A DNA stretch of 64,000 nt from Euphorbia lathyris (taxonomy: Eukaryota > Streptophyta > Magnoliopsida > Malpighiales > Euphorbiaceae), in the NCBI RefSeq assembly GCF_963576675.1, contig NC_088917.1, positions 72,464,610-72,528,609 of the forward strand, read 5' to 3'. A program made the position numbers and the translations under genes. Shown piece after piece: positions 1 through 11,639 of this stretch. How positions within the stretch are numbered: position 1 is the first letter of the stretch; each line of letters opens with the position of its first letter. The notes beneath the pieces were generated by a model, which saw only the letters and a list, made by a program, of their open reading frames with translations, ran no database searches and was not told the origin of the DNA.

Positions 1-383
1 GACCCGAGGTGTGTGGCCTGCAAATTAGACGAATCCCTGATCCATTTATTGCGTGACTGTCCCCTGGTGTGGAGCTGTTGGCAGAAACTCCTCCCCACCG
101 TTTTCATAGTTCGTTTTTTGCTGCAAGGTGGTCTGAATGGCTGCCCTTTAATTTATGAAGCCAGGAGAAGTTAGGCTCAGTCCCGTGGTCGGTCATCTTC
201 ACTGTCAGCTTGTGGTGGCACTAGAAATGGATGAACCAACAGACCTTTGAGGGCTTACTGGTTACCTTCTCAAGAAGTGAGTTTATCTTTTCAAAAGCCA
301 GTGAAGCCTATAGAGCTAATCAGGCAATTGACAGGTTCAAGGGACCGGGAAGAGAACCGCTGTAGACACCGAGTCGGAGGACC
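1..383 (+). pseudogene. LINE (plant L1) remnant: zinc-binding zf-RVT region, left half
   Basis: Frame 1 reads a peptide with CVACKLDESLIHLLRDC and then VWSCW, the Cys-Cys-His-Cys zf-RVT motif that follows the reverse transcriptase in plant L1-type LINEs. A stop follows at about 175, but LINE-like codons continue, ending in a TESEDL-like segment at about 365-383. The matching RNase H half starts at 2848, so the LINE is split by the LTR between them. The element is cut by the left window edge and carries stops, so it is dead. Confidence 0.75.
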
Positions 384-2847
384 TGTGACGAAAACCTGAA
401 ATAAGACGGTCGAAGCGATTGATTCCGGAAGTTTTGAAAAATATATAGAGAATAATAAGCTGGGGAAAATTAACGGCACGGCGCGGGCACACAACGGCAT
501 CCCGCACGCGGACGACGATGGTCGAACGCCCGCTTGACGGCTCGAGACGTGCGCGCGGCGTCCGTCGGACGCACCGCGAGTGGCACGCTCCCGACGCCCG
601 AGCAATGCCTGGGACCGCTGGCGGTGCGCGCCCTCGTGGGCCGTTGAGCACACGTGTCTGGCAGCGCGGAGCGCGCGTTCGGTGATCGCGACGTGCGAGC
701 GTCTAGCTGCGCAGAACGCGCGCTCGGCGGCCACGGAGTGGACGCGTCCGACGGCGCGGGGCATGCCCCGAGGGTCGCCGGGCGGGCACCCAACCGCGTC
801 GGGCGAACGCCCAACGCATCGGGTCACATTTTGTTTAATTAACATATTTATTTTTCGTTTCGTGTTAAATAAAATTCGGTTTTGTTTTAAAGTAAAAAAC
901 CTCGTTTTGATATCCCAATACGAACCGTGATCCGATAAAAAGGTAGTTCGGGTGTCGAAAACGTTGTAATGATAAGTTTTTAATTTAGAAGAAATTTCCG
1001 AATAATGTTTTAAAATAAAAACATCGTTTTAGGAATTTCCGTTTTCGACTATGATCCATTTTTGGTAGTTCGGAAATCCAAAACGATTGAATTAGATTTA
1101 ATTTAAAGCTTTTGAATAAATCTGGAAAATATTGGGGTGCTGCTGTAATTTGCCAATTCTGTTACTAATGCTGTTTACCGACGGATTTTCCGTCGGTAAA
1201 TCTGCCAAAATGTAAAAAATGTCATTTCAGTCCCTTTTTCTTAACTTTTAAACTTTTAATCCTTAGTATATATATATATAATTATGTAATATATGCATTT
1301 CAAATTATTTTAGAACTTTAGCATACATAATTATTTTAGAATATTTGTATATTATTATTTATCCCATTTTATATTATAAGTATAAGTATATATATGTATT
1401 CTTTTTTTTATTAATTTGGATTATGTTTTAAATGTTAGTTATTTGGTATTTTGGGGGAAATAATTAATATATATTAGCATATGGTATTTTTGGTATTTAA
1501 AACTATATTAGTTATGTATATGTATGGTTTTGAAACATTTGGGTTATTTTAGTGATTATTGAATAAAACTATTTTTGGTTAAGAATTATTTCATTAGTCA
1601 TAGGACTTACTTACTATTTTCATATTTTTAAAGTATATATATATTGTACTTATTATTTTTATATACATATAGTTCATTTTGTATTAACTTTTGTTTTTCA
1701 TATCCCATTTTTGATTTAAATGTATATATGCATGTATAAACTATTTTCTTTATTCTTTGAGCCCATTCATGGATCCATGTTTCAAATGGGCTTTATTTAA
1801 GTATAAATATTAGTTTAAATAAGTTTATTGTTGTAAGTATAACAATTAGAGAGTCCATTAAATAAGTGGGGAAAATAAATCACAAAAAGAGAGTTTTCAA
1901 TTGAATTATTTAAACAAAATGAGTTTTTTTAGATTTCTAATGTAAATAAATAGAGTCATTCTTGTTAATATTTCAAATCGTCTTCAAAACACCACGTTTT
2001 TTTTAAAACCTTAATCCGTTCCAAAGGCGGATTAAAGGATCATTGTAATTAAAATCGTTTTCTTTGCAAATAATAGAGTTTGGAACCATTTTCTCAAAGG
2101 ATTTGTACAAAATAAAATTGACTTGTATGTTTAACCACGTTTTCTCATTAAAAGGTTTTTATCTCAAACGTTTTCAAATACTCGAGTCGTTCCAACGGCG
2201 GTTCGGGTAAAATTCATCAAACGGGGCTTTAAAACGCATCTAAATCGTTCCAACGGCGATTCAGGTGCGAACCATGTAAATAAATCTGTTTTGGGGATAA
2301 GTTAGTGTAGTATAAACACACAATATGACACATAAATGGACTGTAAATAAATCACTTCTTCCTTTCCCCTCTCTGTGTATGTATAAACATAAATGAGTGA
2401 TTCTTTACTAATGTGGCTTTTCAATATCATGTGCTCAAAACGGTTTCCAAAAAGAGAAAGAAAAGGGTTTCAAATGAATTTTAAACTTAAAGAAGTATAC
2501 GATTAGTCCGTTATCGCCTAACATGCTGAGTAGGAGGCCGGTGGTTCATAACCGGGCGATGTCGGGGTGCCTAGTAGCCTTTCTCCGGAAAGGAGCTAGC
2601 CTTCTCGGCTCGTACCTAAGTTTCCCGAACCCACGCCGGTCTCCCGCAAGGGATCGGTGTTCATTTTCCCATTCGTGGGTGGCGACTCTTCCATATCTCC
2701 GAGCTCCGGTCCTGCCGAGCAGCTTGATTCCGCGATTGGTTGCTTTCGGCGCCAATCACCGCTTACGTCGCCATGAGGTTGTCCACCCCCCGGTCCGTCC
2801 GGAAGATTAGGCCGCGGCACCTCGTCTAACAACCGCGGTGGGTTCAA
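384..2847 (+). mobile_element. Tat/Ogre-type Ty3/gypsy solo LTR inserted in a LINE
   Basis: The segment starts TGTGACGAAAACC and separates the two LINE halves. The right end (about 2500-2840) has the wording typical of Tat/Ogre LTR ends: a 'gtccgttatcgcctaaca' stretch, then a GC-rich 'tcggggtgcctag' block. A CpG-rich block at about 475-830 stands out from the AT-rich surroundings. No internal retroelement domain is seen, so a solo LTR of about 2.46 kb is inferred. Ends are good to a few bases; no clean 5-bp TSD could be read. ORFs inside it (for example 291-845 and 2523-2810) are not taken as genes. Confidence 0.68.
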
Positions 2848-3408
2848 TGGCGACCTCCGGACCGTGAATGGGTTAAAATTAACACCGACGGGTCAAGTAA
2901 GGGCAACCCGGGTAGCGTAGCGGCAGGAGGCTTGATTAGGGACTCCGGTGGTTCGTGGCTTGGGGGTTTTTGTATTAATCTGGGTATCTGTTATGCCTTC
3001 CTTGCTGAATTGTGGGGTATTTTCTTTGGTTTATCTCTTGATTGGAAGAAAGGTTTTCGTAAGGTTACTCTGGAACTGGACTCAACCTCAGTTCTCCTCT
3101 TCATGAACTCCACGACACCATCATCCACACGCGTGGCTCATTTACAAGTGTCAAGAACTTCGGGATCGAGCTTGGGACATCCGTTTCTCCCACACATTAA
3201 GGGAAGGAAATAAGGCTGCTGACTAGATGGCGAATTTCGCAGGTACTCTTCCTCTGGGTCATCACGAGCGTGGTGTGCCTCCTGCAGGCCTCCAGAATAT
3301 TCTCTTTGCGGATCGCTGCGGGCATTCGACATTGAAGATAGTTACTAGTTAGTTGGTTCTTTTTGTTTGTTTTTCTTGGGCTTTTGCCTTCCTCTTCTAC
3401 CAAAAAAG
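2848..3408 (+). pseudogene. LINE remnant: RNase H domain and 3' end, right half
   Basis: From 2848 the frame reads WRPPDREWVKINTDGS, then NPG, GGLIRDSGGSW, AELWGI and LELDS, the ordered motifs of the type-I RNase H at the C-terminus of plant L1 LINEs. After a frame change it continues FSHTLREGNKAAD, a stop, and MANFAGTLPLGHHE. The 3' end has the usual 'gggcttttgcc' tail and a short A run at 3401-3408. A frameshift and stops make it non-functional. Confidence 0.8.
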
Positions 3409-3816
3409 CTTTATCTTCCTTTGATGTTCAAAATTGACATAAAAAGAAGAGAAAACGTTTGTTTCGAACTAAACTCATAAAGAGACCCATTTCACCTCAA
3501 ACAATCCAAAATGGATTCCCAGAATTAAAAACCGCCCATCGCCCTAACCATGGGGAAACCGATACTTCCGCATAACCTGAACTTCTAAATAGGTAACTAT
3601 TGCTTTCTCTAGCTATTCTGACTTGAAGGTTTAGAAAATGCAGATCAAAGCTTATAAGGAAGAGTCAAGAATCTAGAGCTTCCGAACAAACCCAACACAA
3701 ATTATTGGTTGAGTTAATAAATTTAACGATAACATTTAGCTAAACAATCATAGTAATATAATAGTTACATTTCATAATTCTTTTTAAATCTTTTAAAGAC
3801 TTAATAAATCATTTGC
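3409..3816. other. AT-rich intergenic DNA, no gene seen
   Basis: No coding pattern or clear repeat boundary was found between the LINE tail and the MITE at 3817. Confidence 0.6.
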
Positions 3817-4272
3817 CCAAAAGGCTTGATTAGCCCTCTGAACTTTAAAAGTGTCTAAGACAACCCTTTTAACTTGCGTAAAATGTAATCATTTAATCAC
3901 TTGGTTGCAAAAAAAAAAAAAAGAAAAAAAAAGAAAAGAAAAAGCAAACTAGATGAGGAAAATGTGTTGCACAAACCTTAAAATATTATAATTCACCGTA
4001 TAAATTAAAATATATTAAAAAGTAAATTCTTACTTGTTGAACGGTAAAACTTGTCTTCTCTAATATTAGAATAGCATACCCAACCTTGATTGTTTTACTT
4101 TTCCAAGATACGTGCTACACATATCCCACATATAACTTACTTTTTTTTTTTGCAACCAAGTAATCAATTGGTTACATTTGACACAAGTTGAGAGGGTTAT
4201 TTGGACATTTTATGCAAGTTCATGAGGCTATGGGGCCACTTTCAAAGTTCAGTGGACCAATCAAACTTTTTT
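3817..4272. mobile_element. Mutator-type MITE with long terminal inverted repeats
   Basis: Bases 3817-3913 are an imperfect inverted copy of 4141-4272; the paired text includes 'aactttaaaagtg', 'aacttgcgtaaaatgt' and 'acttggttgca'. The flanks give a 9-bp near-duplication, atcatttgc/aaaatttgc (7 of 9). Long TIRs and a 9-bp TSD fit a non-autonomous Mutator-like element. It lies just past the 3' end of the coiled-coil gene. Confidence 0.72.
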
Positions 4273-4409
4273 AAAATTTGCTACCCAAACACCACATCAT
4301 TCCATTGTATTATAACGTCACCTAAGAATAGTAAAGTGAATCAAACATGAAAAGTGTCATTATTCAACTTTTATAAAGAAATACATGAACACACTTCTGC
4401 AGAATATGT

Positions 4410-7400
4410 TCAGCCATTAGCAGAATGTGATTCTTTCCCACCAAGTGTCTGAATTATAGCTTCCAAAAGTTTGATTTCCTCATCTCGTTTAGATATTTCA
4501 TCTTGCTTTGCCCGCAGCTCTTCCATGTGCAATTCAAATACCTCTGCACCCAAGACACAACAGCTTTCATTAACTATCATTTACAGGTTTGTTTTCGGTT
4601 CAATTACACCGATGGCTACTCAACTTTGACCTTACTAATATAATGCTCATTCAATTTTAAAACCGAATATAAAACTCACTCAACTTTACTTTTAGCATAA
4701 AAACCCCTTAACCTTTGCACACTCCGATAGCAGCTGACTTTCTATAGTAGAGCTTATGGAAATGATAGTCTAAACAACTTTAGTTTTTGAACTTTTTGGT
4801 TTTGAGGTCCTTTGGGTGTTGTTTGGTGAGGTGAGAAAGTTGTTTAATTTGGAAAATCGGAAACAGTAATTTCATGAGAAAAGTGGTTCTAAACAACTTT
4901 AGTTCTTTTGAAATTGTCATATTTTAACTTGATTAAGGGTAAAAGGGGTCATCATGTTAGTAAAACACAAAACTCAAGGGTCATAATATCTGGTTTTGAA
5001 GTTCAGGAGCCATAATGAAAGTAGAGATAAAGTTGAGAGGCTATGAGTGTAATTTACCCGAGATATATGGTTAAAAGGTAAGAATAGATAGACATACTTG
5101 TGGTATTTTCAAGTTCTCTTGTAATTTCTTGTGCACGTAATTCAGCAGTTTTTTGTGCTGCCTCAGCCTGTCTCTTTTCTGCACGAGCACGAGCAGCAGC
5201 AGAAATGGCATTATCAAGTTCTCGTTCCAAGGTTTCTACCCTTTGTTCCAGAACCTACAAACAATAGATAACCTGCATTATTTATATAAAACTAAATAAA
5301 AGGCTACCTTGACAGAACATGTATGTATTATCAAAGAGGAGCAATTCAGTTCCATAACAGGAAAAGAATAGCATTCAATGTCATTTGCAAATGTAACTTC
5401 CCCCGATACGAAACCTATTACAGGAACGGCGATAATAGCAAAGCAGCAGCAAGTTAGAGAGAGAAAGCGCTTGCTTGGTCCAATTTCTCACAGCGGAAAT
5501 ATCTGGAAAGACTATAGCATCAGATAGAAAGGGCACATGGAGAATGAGGATTGGGTGAGCTGCAGCTGAGAGATAATTTAGTACCTATGTTGCACAGAAA
5601 CCGACACTGGGAAATGTGATAGAGAATAGAGTATTGAAACTAAAGGGTAGTTTCCGTATCAAGGGGCATGTGATATGGCCCTTAGCTGTGGGAGTTATAT
5701 GAGGATTGTTTTGTATTATGTATAGGTGGGTGTGAGTAGAGAGGGTAGCTTTTGGGAATATTGGGTATTGGGATAAGGATCAAATTTGACCCTAATGTTT
5801 TGAAGAAGTGTTGATTCAGCCTTAACGTATGAAATAATGTAAATCTTACACTAACGTTTCCAACCAAGATCAATTTTAGTCCAACGTTACCAAAAAATTC
5901 AAAAATATTGTTTGACTGTTATTTAACTGTCACATCAGACCATCTAAGCAAGTTTGTAACTATATTAGAAACACCGTACACATTTTAGACACTTTTGACA
6001 AAAAAAAATTGTAATTTACTTATAGGTGGCAAACTTAATTATTAACATTTTAACAATTTTTTTTTAACTTTGTTAGTAAGACATTAAATATCTCAGACAT
6101 AATTGATGTTCGAAAAGTTAAATGTGACAGTTAAATAACAGTCAAACCAGTCTTTTCAAAATTTCAGTAAGGTAGGGCTAAAATTGATATTTCTTGAAAA
6201 CATTTAAATTTGGACCATTTTGTATGTTAGGATCAAATATGCACTTCATTGAAAACGATAAGGTCAAATTTAGCCCTTATCCCTTGGATATTTGGGTACT
6301 TGGAGCTGTGCTTGCATAGCTATTGTTCTCTTCTTCGTTTCTTTCGGATTCTTTATAGTATAATCACTCAATTCATCTGATTATCTGTCATTTTCTTCTT
6401 GTGATTATGTTTCTTTTTACTGTTCGGTTTATTTGTGTTTGAGTTTCTATCAAAACATTATTTCTATAACATAGTCTTCAAAATATAGCTAGGAAAAAAA
6501 AAAAAAAAAACTGAAATGGAAACCGACACGAATGTGGAAACTCTACTGAAAAGGAGTTTATATGCAACATAGTTTAGGACAATAAAGAGCTGTAGTCTGT
6601 CACAGCAGGGCTGTCTGGGAAATTCTGTGGCCTACGCCAACACCTGAGGTTTGGGAGTTTTGGGCTGTGTCCCTGGAAGTGCGAGTCTTTCTTGCATTTT
6701 GTTTCGCCTATTTGCATTGTCTTCAGTGCAGACCATTGTGACTGTTCCATTGAGAAACAGAATATCAGTTATTCTTCATCTACTGCTCTTATTTTTGTGT
6801 TTGTATGAATTGTTCTTGTGGTTTTGTGGATCTCAATCAACTGGTCCAACCTGCCACCAGTCCATAGGCTAAAACTGTCGGTGACATAAGAGGAAAGGTT
6901 GCAGTCTGGAATCAACTCCAATGAATTCCAACTTGCAGGGGTGGATGCCCAAGTACAAGAGTTCACGTTAATGAGGTTGTCAGGACTCGAACCCTCGACC
7001 GTCTGGTCCAAGAGGCTCTCATACCATGTCATGGAACCAATTGAACTAAAAGCTTAAGCTTATAGTTAAGGCCCAATCATAGATCTTATATTAATCTCTG
7101 ACACCAATGCTTGTTTTAAAGGTGAAGATTCTGATGTTTAAGGGTATTGACCCAAGCAGTAGGATAGTTCAAGTCAAAATTTACTTTTGGATTCACATCT
7201 GGAGATGAAACTAGCGTTGGCTGAGATTCATATAGAAGGTCCAGTAATTCATTGGTTTTCTACACTCAAGGAAGTGTACCAACGGGCTATATTCATGGAA
7301 GAGCCAATGGGATGGAGTTGCAGAACCCTCATGAGTTAGCGGCTCAAACAGAGAGAAGTTCTAATAGAGATCAGAATGGAATTTGTTTATCGTCCAACTA

Positions 7401-10028
7401 CTTGGCATGTCTACTCTAGGAAGAAAAGAGGATTATGTGGAACATAGATGAGCTAGATGTTTGTTATGCCTGGGAGAGTGTGTAGGTTGTAATTAGTAAC
7501 CGTTAGTAGTTTTGGCTCTTGGCTTTAGCTAGGAGAAGGGAGAAAAAGTCTGTGCTGACAGTGTAGCTATTCCTTCTGGCATAGTTGTTAAAGGCGCGCC
7601 TCAGGCAAGGCTCAAGGTAGTGAGCCTTGATTGCACAAGGCGAGGCGAAATTTAAAAGGCTCTCACCTTGTGCGCCTTGGCCTCAGAGCCTGAGTCAAGG
7701 CGTGCCTCAGTAATATATACTGTTTTCACTATTTTTTTCTTTACTGTTTTGAGTAAAACAAATGGTTCATTAATCTCAACCACTAATCCAATTTAAATAA
7801 ACTAATCTTAATCCTTGATCTAAATAAGAATATCAAGAGACATAAATATAGAAAGACTATATCTGCGTTATGGCATGCTCATATCTACAAGCATGTGATT
7901 CTATTAATATGTTAATGTATCTATATTTTAAACATTTGTACCAAGGCTACAAGTTAATGTAGACAACCTGTTCATGCCAAAATTCAGGCTAAACTAATGC
8001 AAACCTTTTTTTCTATTCCTCTAAACTAATGTACCAAGACTACAAGTTAATGTAGACAACCTGTTTTCTTGGTTTATGCTTTAACTAATAATAGAGTATT
8101 AGTGATATTGATATCAAATATTGATATGCTGTAACTAGTAATAGAGTATATATATATATATATATTTTTTTTTTCTGCGCATCTTTTTCCTCAGGCGCGA
8201 GCCTTGCAATGCGCCTTGAACCTAGGCTCCAGGACTCCTTAGCGCCTTAGTGCGCCTTTAACAACTATGCCTTCTGGTACATTCTCTATTTTTTTATCAT
8301 TCAATAAAGCTCTCTCATCAATCTTCTATATAACCTGTGTTTTGTGTGTATTGTCTATGTTTTCTAACAGGTTGCTGCATATTACATAGAACAGTTTGAG
8401 ATGATTGCCTCCATGATTCCAAAGCAACCTGAGATCCAATATGTAGGTTATTTGGTTAACTGCTTGATGGATGAGGTAAAGACTAAGTTAGGCTTCATAA
8501 TTCAAAATCAAGGCTACAAGTTACGAAAATAGCTGCTAACATCCAGCTGGCGAAAAGTAGTTAAGGGGAGAAAGTGGCAGATAAGCATTGAAGGGATATT
8601 TTTTATGGAACAGCAAGGATTTTTGGGCCTTTTCAGGTGGATAAAAAGGTTATATCACTTACGATTTAAGTTACAGATCACAAAAAAATAAACCATGTGT
8701 TTCACATGTCCATGTTGAAGAAGGCAGTGAGAAAGCAAGCAGTAGAGCTAGCGCTACCTGAAGGTTTTGAGCACATTGGATGACTACCAGCAAACAGAAC
8801 AGGTGCTGGCCACTAAAAAGGTGAACTAAAAAAAAAAGGGCGGCCCGGTCGCACTACGCGTCCCCGCTGAGCGAGGGTCCGGGGAGGGGTCCCACCACAA
8901 GGGTGTACTGGGGGCAAGCCTTCCCCTGCCAATTTATTTGGCAAGAGGCCGCTCCTAAGACTCGAACCCGTGACCTCTTGGTCACACGACAACAACGTTT
9001 ACCGTTGGCCACTAAAAAGGTGAACTGCAGAGCAGAAATTAAGAATACAGGAGGTAACGTGGAAAGATGAATTCACTATGCAGAGCTAATTTCCTGCTTT
9101 AAGTCTTGGGTTGGGGACAAGACTGATTTTAATGGAGAAGGCAATAATGACAAAGAAGCAGCAAGTGAAAGGGAGAAATGGTCTATCTTCGGTTCAGCCA
9201 ATTGTTTTTATCAAATGGTCTATATGCTATCATGAACTCGGTTTACTTCTAAAAATTAGCCTTCAAACGGAAACAGATAAGTACTCGAACACTATATGCT
9301 AAAAATCGAGCCATCATCTTGAAATGTCAATCAATTACCCAGTACTTTTACTAGTTATTTTTATCAAAGGCACAAACTCTACCAACTTCAATGCATCATT
9401 AGCAAAATTTGACTCTTTGCAAATAACAACCTCATATATTTAACAGGTCAGAACACATTTTTAGGGAAAATGTATCAAATAATCTAACATTTGTTGTCAT
9501 TAAGAGCATACACAAATTTGTTTATGTAGTCAAATAATCCCCAACAACGATCTATAAGCCAGAATAAATACAATATTCTTTAACATGTAATGTACCTAAG
9601 GAAGTTTAAGCATACAGATGAATATGATCAATGTACCTGCAATTGCCAAAACAAAAAGTTCCAAAGATCTCCCATCAATGACTACATTCGATACCCCTAA
9701 AAAGAGAGGCAATATGCCCTATCAATGGTCCTAATTTCAAATTAGGACTAGTGATTAGTGAACAGGATTTAGGGATTGCTAATACGGTGATACCAAAAAA
9801 AGAAAATCCCAAATGAAAAAGGAGAATTAATTGCAAGAGTACCTTGATAGTACGAGCTTGTTCAGAGCTAAGAGATGCTTTAGCAAAAGTATCGTCATCC
9901 ACAAAGACAGCTTTCTTAAGGAGTAATTTCTGGAGGGAATCCAAGTTGGAAGTCATCTCGGTGAGATTGGTTATGGCTCCATTCCATCTCTCCTCACTGC
10001 TTCCTTTGTTTTTCTCTTTCTCCTCCAT
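4410..10028 (-). CDS. Small coiled-coil protein, 158 aa, three exons
   Basis: Rebuilt here as exons 10028-9843, 5254-5098 and 4543-4410 (186+157+134 = 477 nt, exactly 159 codons with stop). Introns 9842-5255 and 5097-4544 have GT and AG ends and keep the frame (QARTIK then VLEQRVETLE; ELENTT then KVFELHMEEL). The protein starts MEEKEKNKGSSEERWNG. Residues from about 60 are a continuous heptad-rich, highly charged helix (LERELDNAISAAARARAEKR, QAEAAQKTAELRAQEITREL), ending near QTLGGKESHSANG. No signal peptide or membrane segment is seen. The exon set and coiled coil suggest a conserved plant protein, but I do not recognise the family; a scaffold or adaptor role is only inference. Intron 1 is unusually long because of nested transposons. 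Confidence 0.85.
4596..5060. mobile_element. MITE in intron 2 of the coiled-coil gene
   Basis: The left end (cggttcaattacacc) and the reverse complement of the right end (cgggtaaattacact) match, and the similarity runs inward through 'atggctactcaacttt' versus 'atagcctctcaacttt'. The family recurs at 38712-39521. No TSD could be read here. It fills most of the 554-bp intron. Confidence 0.6.
5771..6286. mobile_element. MITE with long inverted ends, in intron 1
   Basis: The left end 'ggataaggatcaaatttgac' pairs with the right end read in reverse, 'ggataagggctaaatttgac', and pairing continues inward ('gttttgaagaagtg' versus 'gttttcaatgaagtg'). Ends are approximate. A 9-bp duplication containing 'ttgggta' is plausible but ambiguous. 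Confidence 0.6.
6287..6889. other. Intron 1 sequence, nothing identified
   Basis: This holds an 18-bp A run near 6495 but no coding or transposon hallmark I can name. Confidence 0.5.
6890..7105 (-). mobile_element. SMART/TRIM-type tiny LTR element, partial
   Basis: On the minus strand a roughly 78-bp LTR (about 7104 down to 7027) ends ...CCATGACA and is followed at once by TGGTATGAGAGCC, a near match to the initiator tRNA-Met primer-binding site TGGTATCAGAGC. Only one LTR is left here. Two-LTR relatives lie at 45359-45633 and 48833-49115. Confidence 0.5.
7462..8369 (+). repeat. Gypsy-type LTR within the gag remnant
   Basis: Begins TGTTATGCC and ends TTCTAACA (inverted TGTTA/TAACA ends). An AATAAA-type signal (caataaagctctc) lies near its 3' end. 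Its centre holds the hAT MITE at 7580. Flanking 5-mers do not match, so it may be a rearranged rather than clean solo LTR. Confidence 0.5.
7580..8269. mobile_element. hAT-type MITE
   Basis: Ends are catagttgttaaaggcgc and its inverse gcgcctttaacaactatg. Perfect 8-bp TSD ccttctgg at 7572-7579 and 8270-8277, as made by hAT transposases. The interior is AT-rich with a TA microsatellite near 8145. Confidence 0.88.
8828..9005 (-). mobile_element. Au-like SINE with perfect 21-bp target-site duplication
   Basis: On the minus strand it has a tRNA-derived head with pol III box B (GGTTCGAGTC, in 'cacgggttcgagtcttagg'), the conserved body 'ggcaggggaaggcttgcccc', and a 3' T run (A run at 8828-8837 on the plus strand). 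It is flanked by identical 21-bp repeats at 8807-8827 and 9006-9026. The perfect duplication points to a fairly recent insertion into the gypsy remnant. It is not a functional tRNA gene. Confidence 0.9.
9211..9842. other. Intron 1 sequence next to exon 1, nothing identified
   Basis: AT-rich intron DNA; no transposon end or coding pattern seen. Confidence 0.5.
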
Positions 10029-10479
10029 TTTGTTATGATTTTCTCTGCCACAAAGAGTTACCTCTCGATTCCGTCCTCTTTGTGGTTTCTCTATAATTTT
10101 GACGAGAATAAAAGTTTTTTGAATTCAGGTAGTCAACTTAGTCGAGTCTGGAAGCGAAAGATCTCCGGCATGGGAACCCTTTCGCCGGAGAGAGGGAGGA
10201 AGAGTAAAGTAATCTTTAGTTGAAATCACTAGGACACTATTGGGGATGGCACGTATGCCTGCAATTTGTTTTACATTTTACTCTAAAAAAAGTGTTGTTA
10301 TTAAAAAAAATCATACAACCAAGCTTGTTCAAAAGAAAGTTCTCTCGTTAGCTTTCGAGCTCAATTTTACTCTGCTTAATCTCGAATTGTTTATAAATTA
10401 AGCCGAACACTTTCGAGTTTTTATCGAGCCAAACTACTTATTTACACCTCTAATAATGTTAATCGCAAACTATTGCACG
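10029..10479. promoter_or_regulatory. Upstream region of the coiled-coil gene
   Basis: The 5'UTR and promoter of the minus-strand gene must lie here. No TATA box could be fixed with confidence. Bases 10310-10452 have repeated 'gagctc/tcgag' text like an old hAT-type MITE. Confidence 0.35.
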
Positions 10480-10647
10480 TAGAGGTGGCAATTTCGTGTT
10501 TTGTGTCAAAATCATGTTACCTCATATTTATGTTCCATATGGTTTTATATGTTATAAATGCTAAAAAAATAATTTCCGTGTCAATCGTGTCGTGTCAGTC
10601 GAGTTGGCTCTGTAATCGTGTTTTCGTATCAGAAATTGCCACCTCTA
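10480..10647. mobile_element. Short hAT-type MITE
   Basis: Terminal inverted repeats tagaggtggcaattt/aaattgccacctcta. Perfect 8-bp TSD attgcacg at 10472-10479 and 10648-10655. It has no coding capacity and lies about 450 bp upstream of the coiled-coil gene's start. Confidence 0.88.
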
Positions 10648-10655
10648 ATTGCACG

Positions 10656-11639
10656 TTTATTTTTGAATTACTCGTTCGTTCTATTGCCGTAATATTATTG
10701 TAACTATTATATTTTTTTGAATTTTATACCGTTTCATTTTATTTACGGATACATGTAGCTATCTGTAAAATTAATAAATCATTTGAATTACTCATGTTAT
10801 CTGCCACAAATTTAATAAATCATCTGTAAATTAAACAAACATTATAAATTCAACTATTCTAAATCACACAATTAAAACAAACTTAAAAATAATAATTTAT
10901 TTTGATATAATGATAATTTTTATTTTTTTCACATATATGAGGGTACCGGGTAGCGGAGATCCGAATAATCTCATACACGTTACAGGGAATATCTATCTCA
11001 TACCCTTTAATAGAGTTGCACATTTTTAGAATAAAGCTTGGTGCATTCCGTCCAATCCAGTCCATAAACAAATCTAATTGAAAGAGAAGGAAAATTAGTA
11101 GTTGATATAATATTAAATGGCTCTATTGTTTTTTACTGGACATTAAAGAAAAATCATTTTATTTTTACATGTTAGAAAAAAGTTCTCTTCAATTCTCTTT
11201 AGGTCATACATATAATTAAGTTTTTGAAATTTTTACAAAATTGAATCAATCGTCATTTATTTTTCCAGATTATTGAGTCGCCTATTAACGTTTCTATTAT
11301 CTAATCTGTTAGTAAATGATTCAGTGAGTGTGAAAATTAAAAATCAGAAAGTTATTCCTTAAGAACTTAAAAATTTAAGAATTTAGTCATGTATTTTGAT
11401 ATTGTCAAAATACATGATTAATTAGTTACTGAATTTTTTAAATTTTGAGGATTAAAGACGCCAATCTTGGAATTTCACGAACTATTCACTAATGCTTAAA
11501 TAATTGAACCATTAGGGAGCGACTCAATGTGTATAAAAAATTAATTTTAAAGGTCTAATTCAGAAAAATAAATTTAAGTTAAAGTCCTGAAAGTTCATAT
11601 AGTTCCCTTTATCCTTTTGATTAACCTTAAACTCTCTAG
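10656..11639. other. AT-rich intergenic DNA, nothing certain
   Basis: Some foldback-like text at 11210-11580 suggests an old MITE, but its ends could not be set. No gene seen. Confidence 0.5.

Larger units (their letters stand above)
7150..9210 (+). pseudogene. Ty3/gypsy gag and integrase-end remnants in intron 1
   Basis: Peptide pieces in order are: LALAEIHIEGPVIHWFSTLK (gag, about 7205-7275); YYIEQFEMIASMIPKQPEIQ followed by MDEVKTKL (gag, about 8378-8500); a 'VFHMSMLKKAVRK' integrase C-terminal piece (about 8700-8750) with a following 'LALPEGFEHIG'; and chromodomain-like text near 9050-9110. Protease, reverse transcriptase and RNase H are missing. An LTR interrupts gag and a SINE interrupts the C-terminal part. 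Fully degenerate. Confidence 0.6.

Noticed and set aside
291..845. Long overlapping ORFs on both strands in GC-rich DNA
   Set aside because: They lie in the CpG-rich part of the Tat/Ogre LTR and read unlike proteins (Ala/Arg/Pro-rich in several frames); few stops arise by GC content.
2523..2847. ORFs on both strands (95, 69 and 83 codons)
   Set aside because: They fall in the 3' part of the LTR and overlap each other; no domain.
8940..8975. tRNA-like box B text (minus strand)
   Set aside because: It belongs to the SINE head; no cloverleaf tRNA gene is present.
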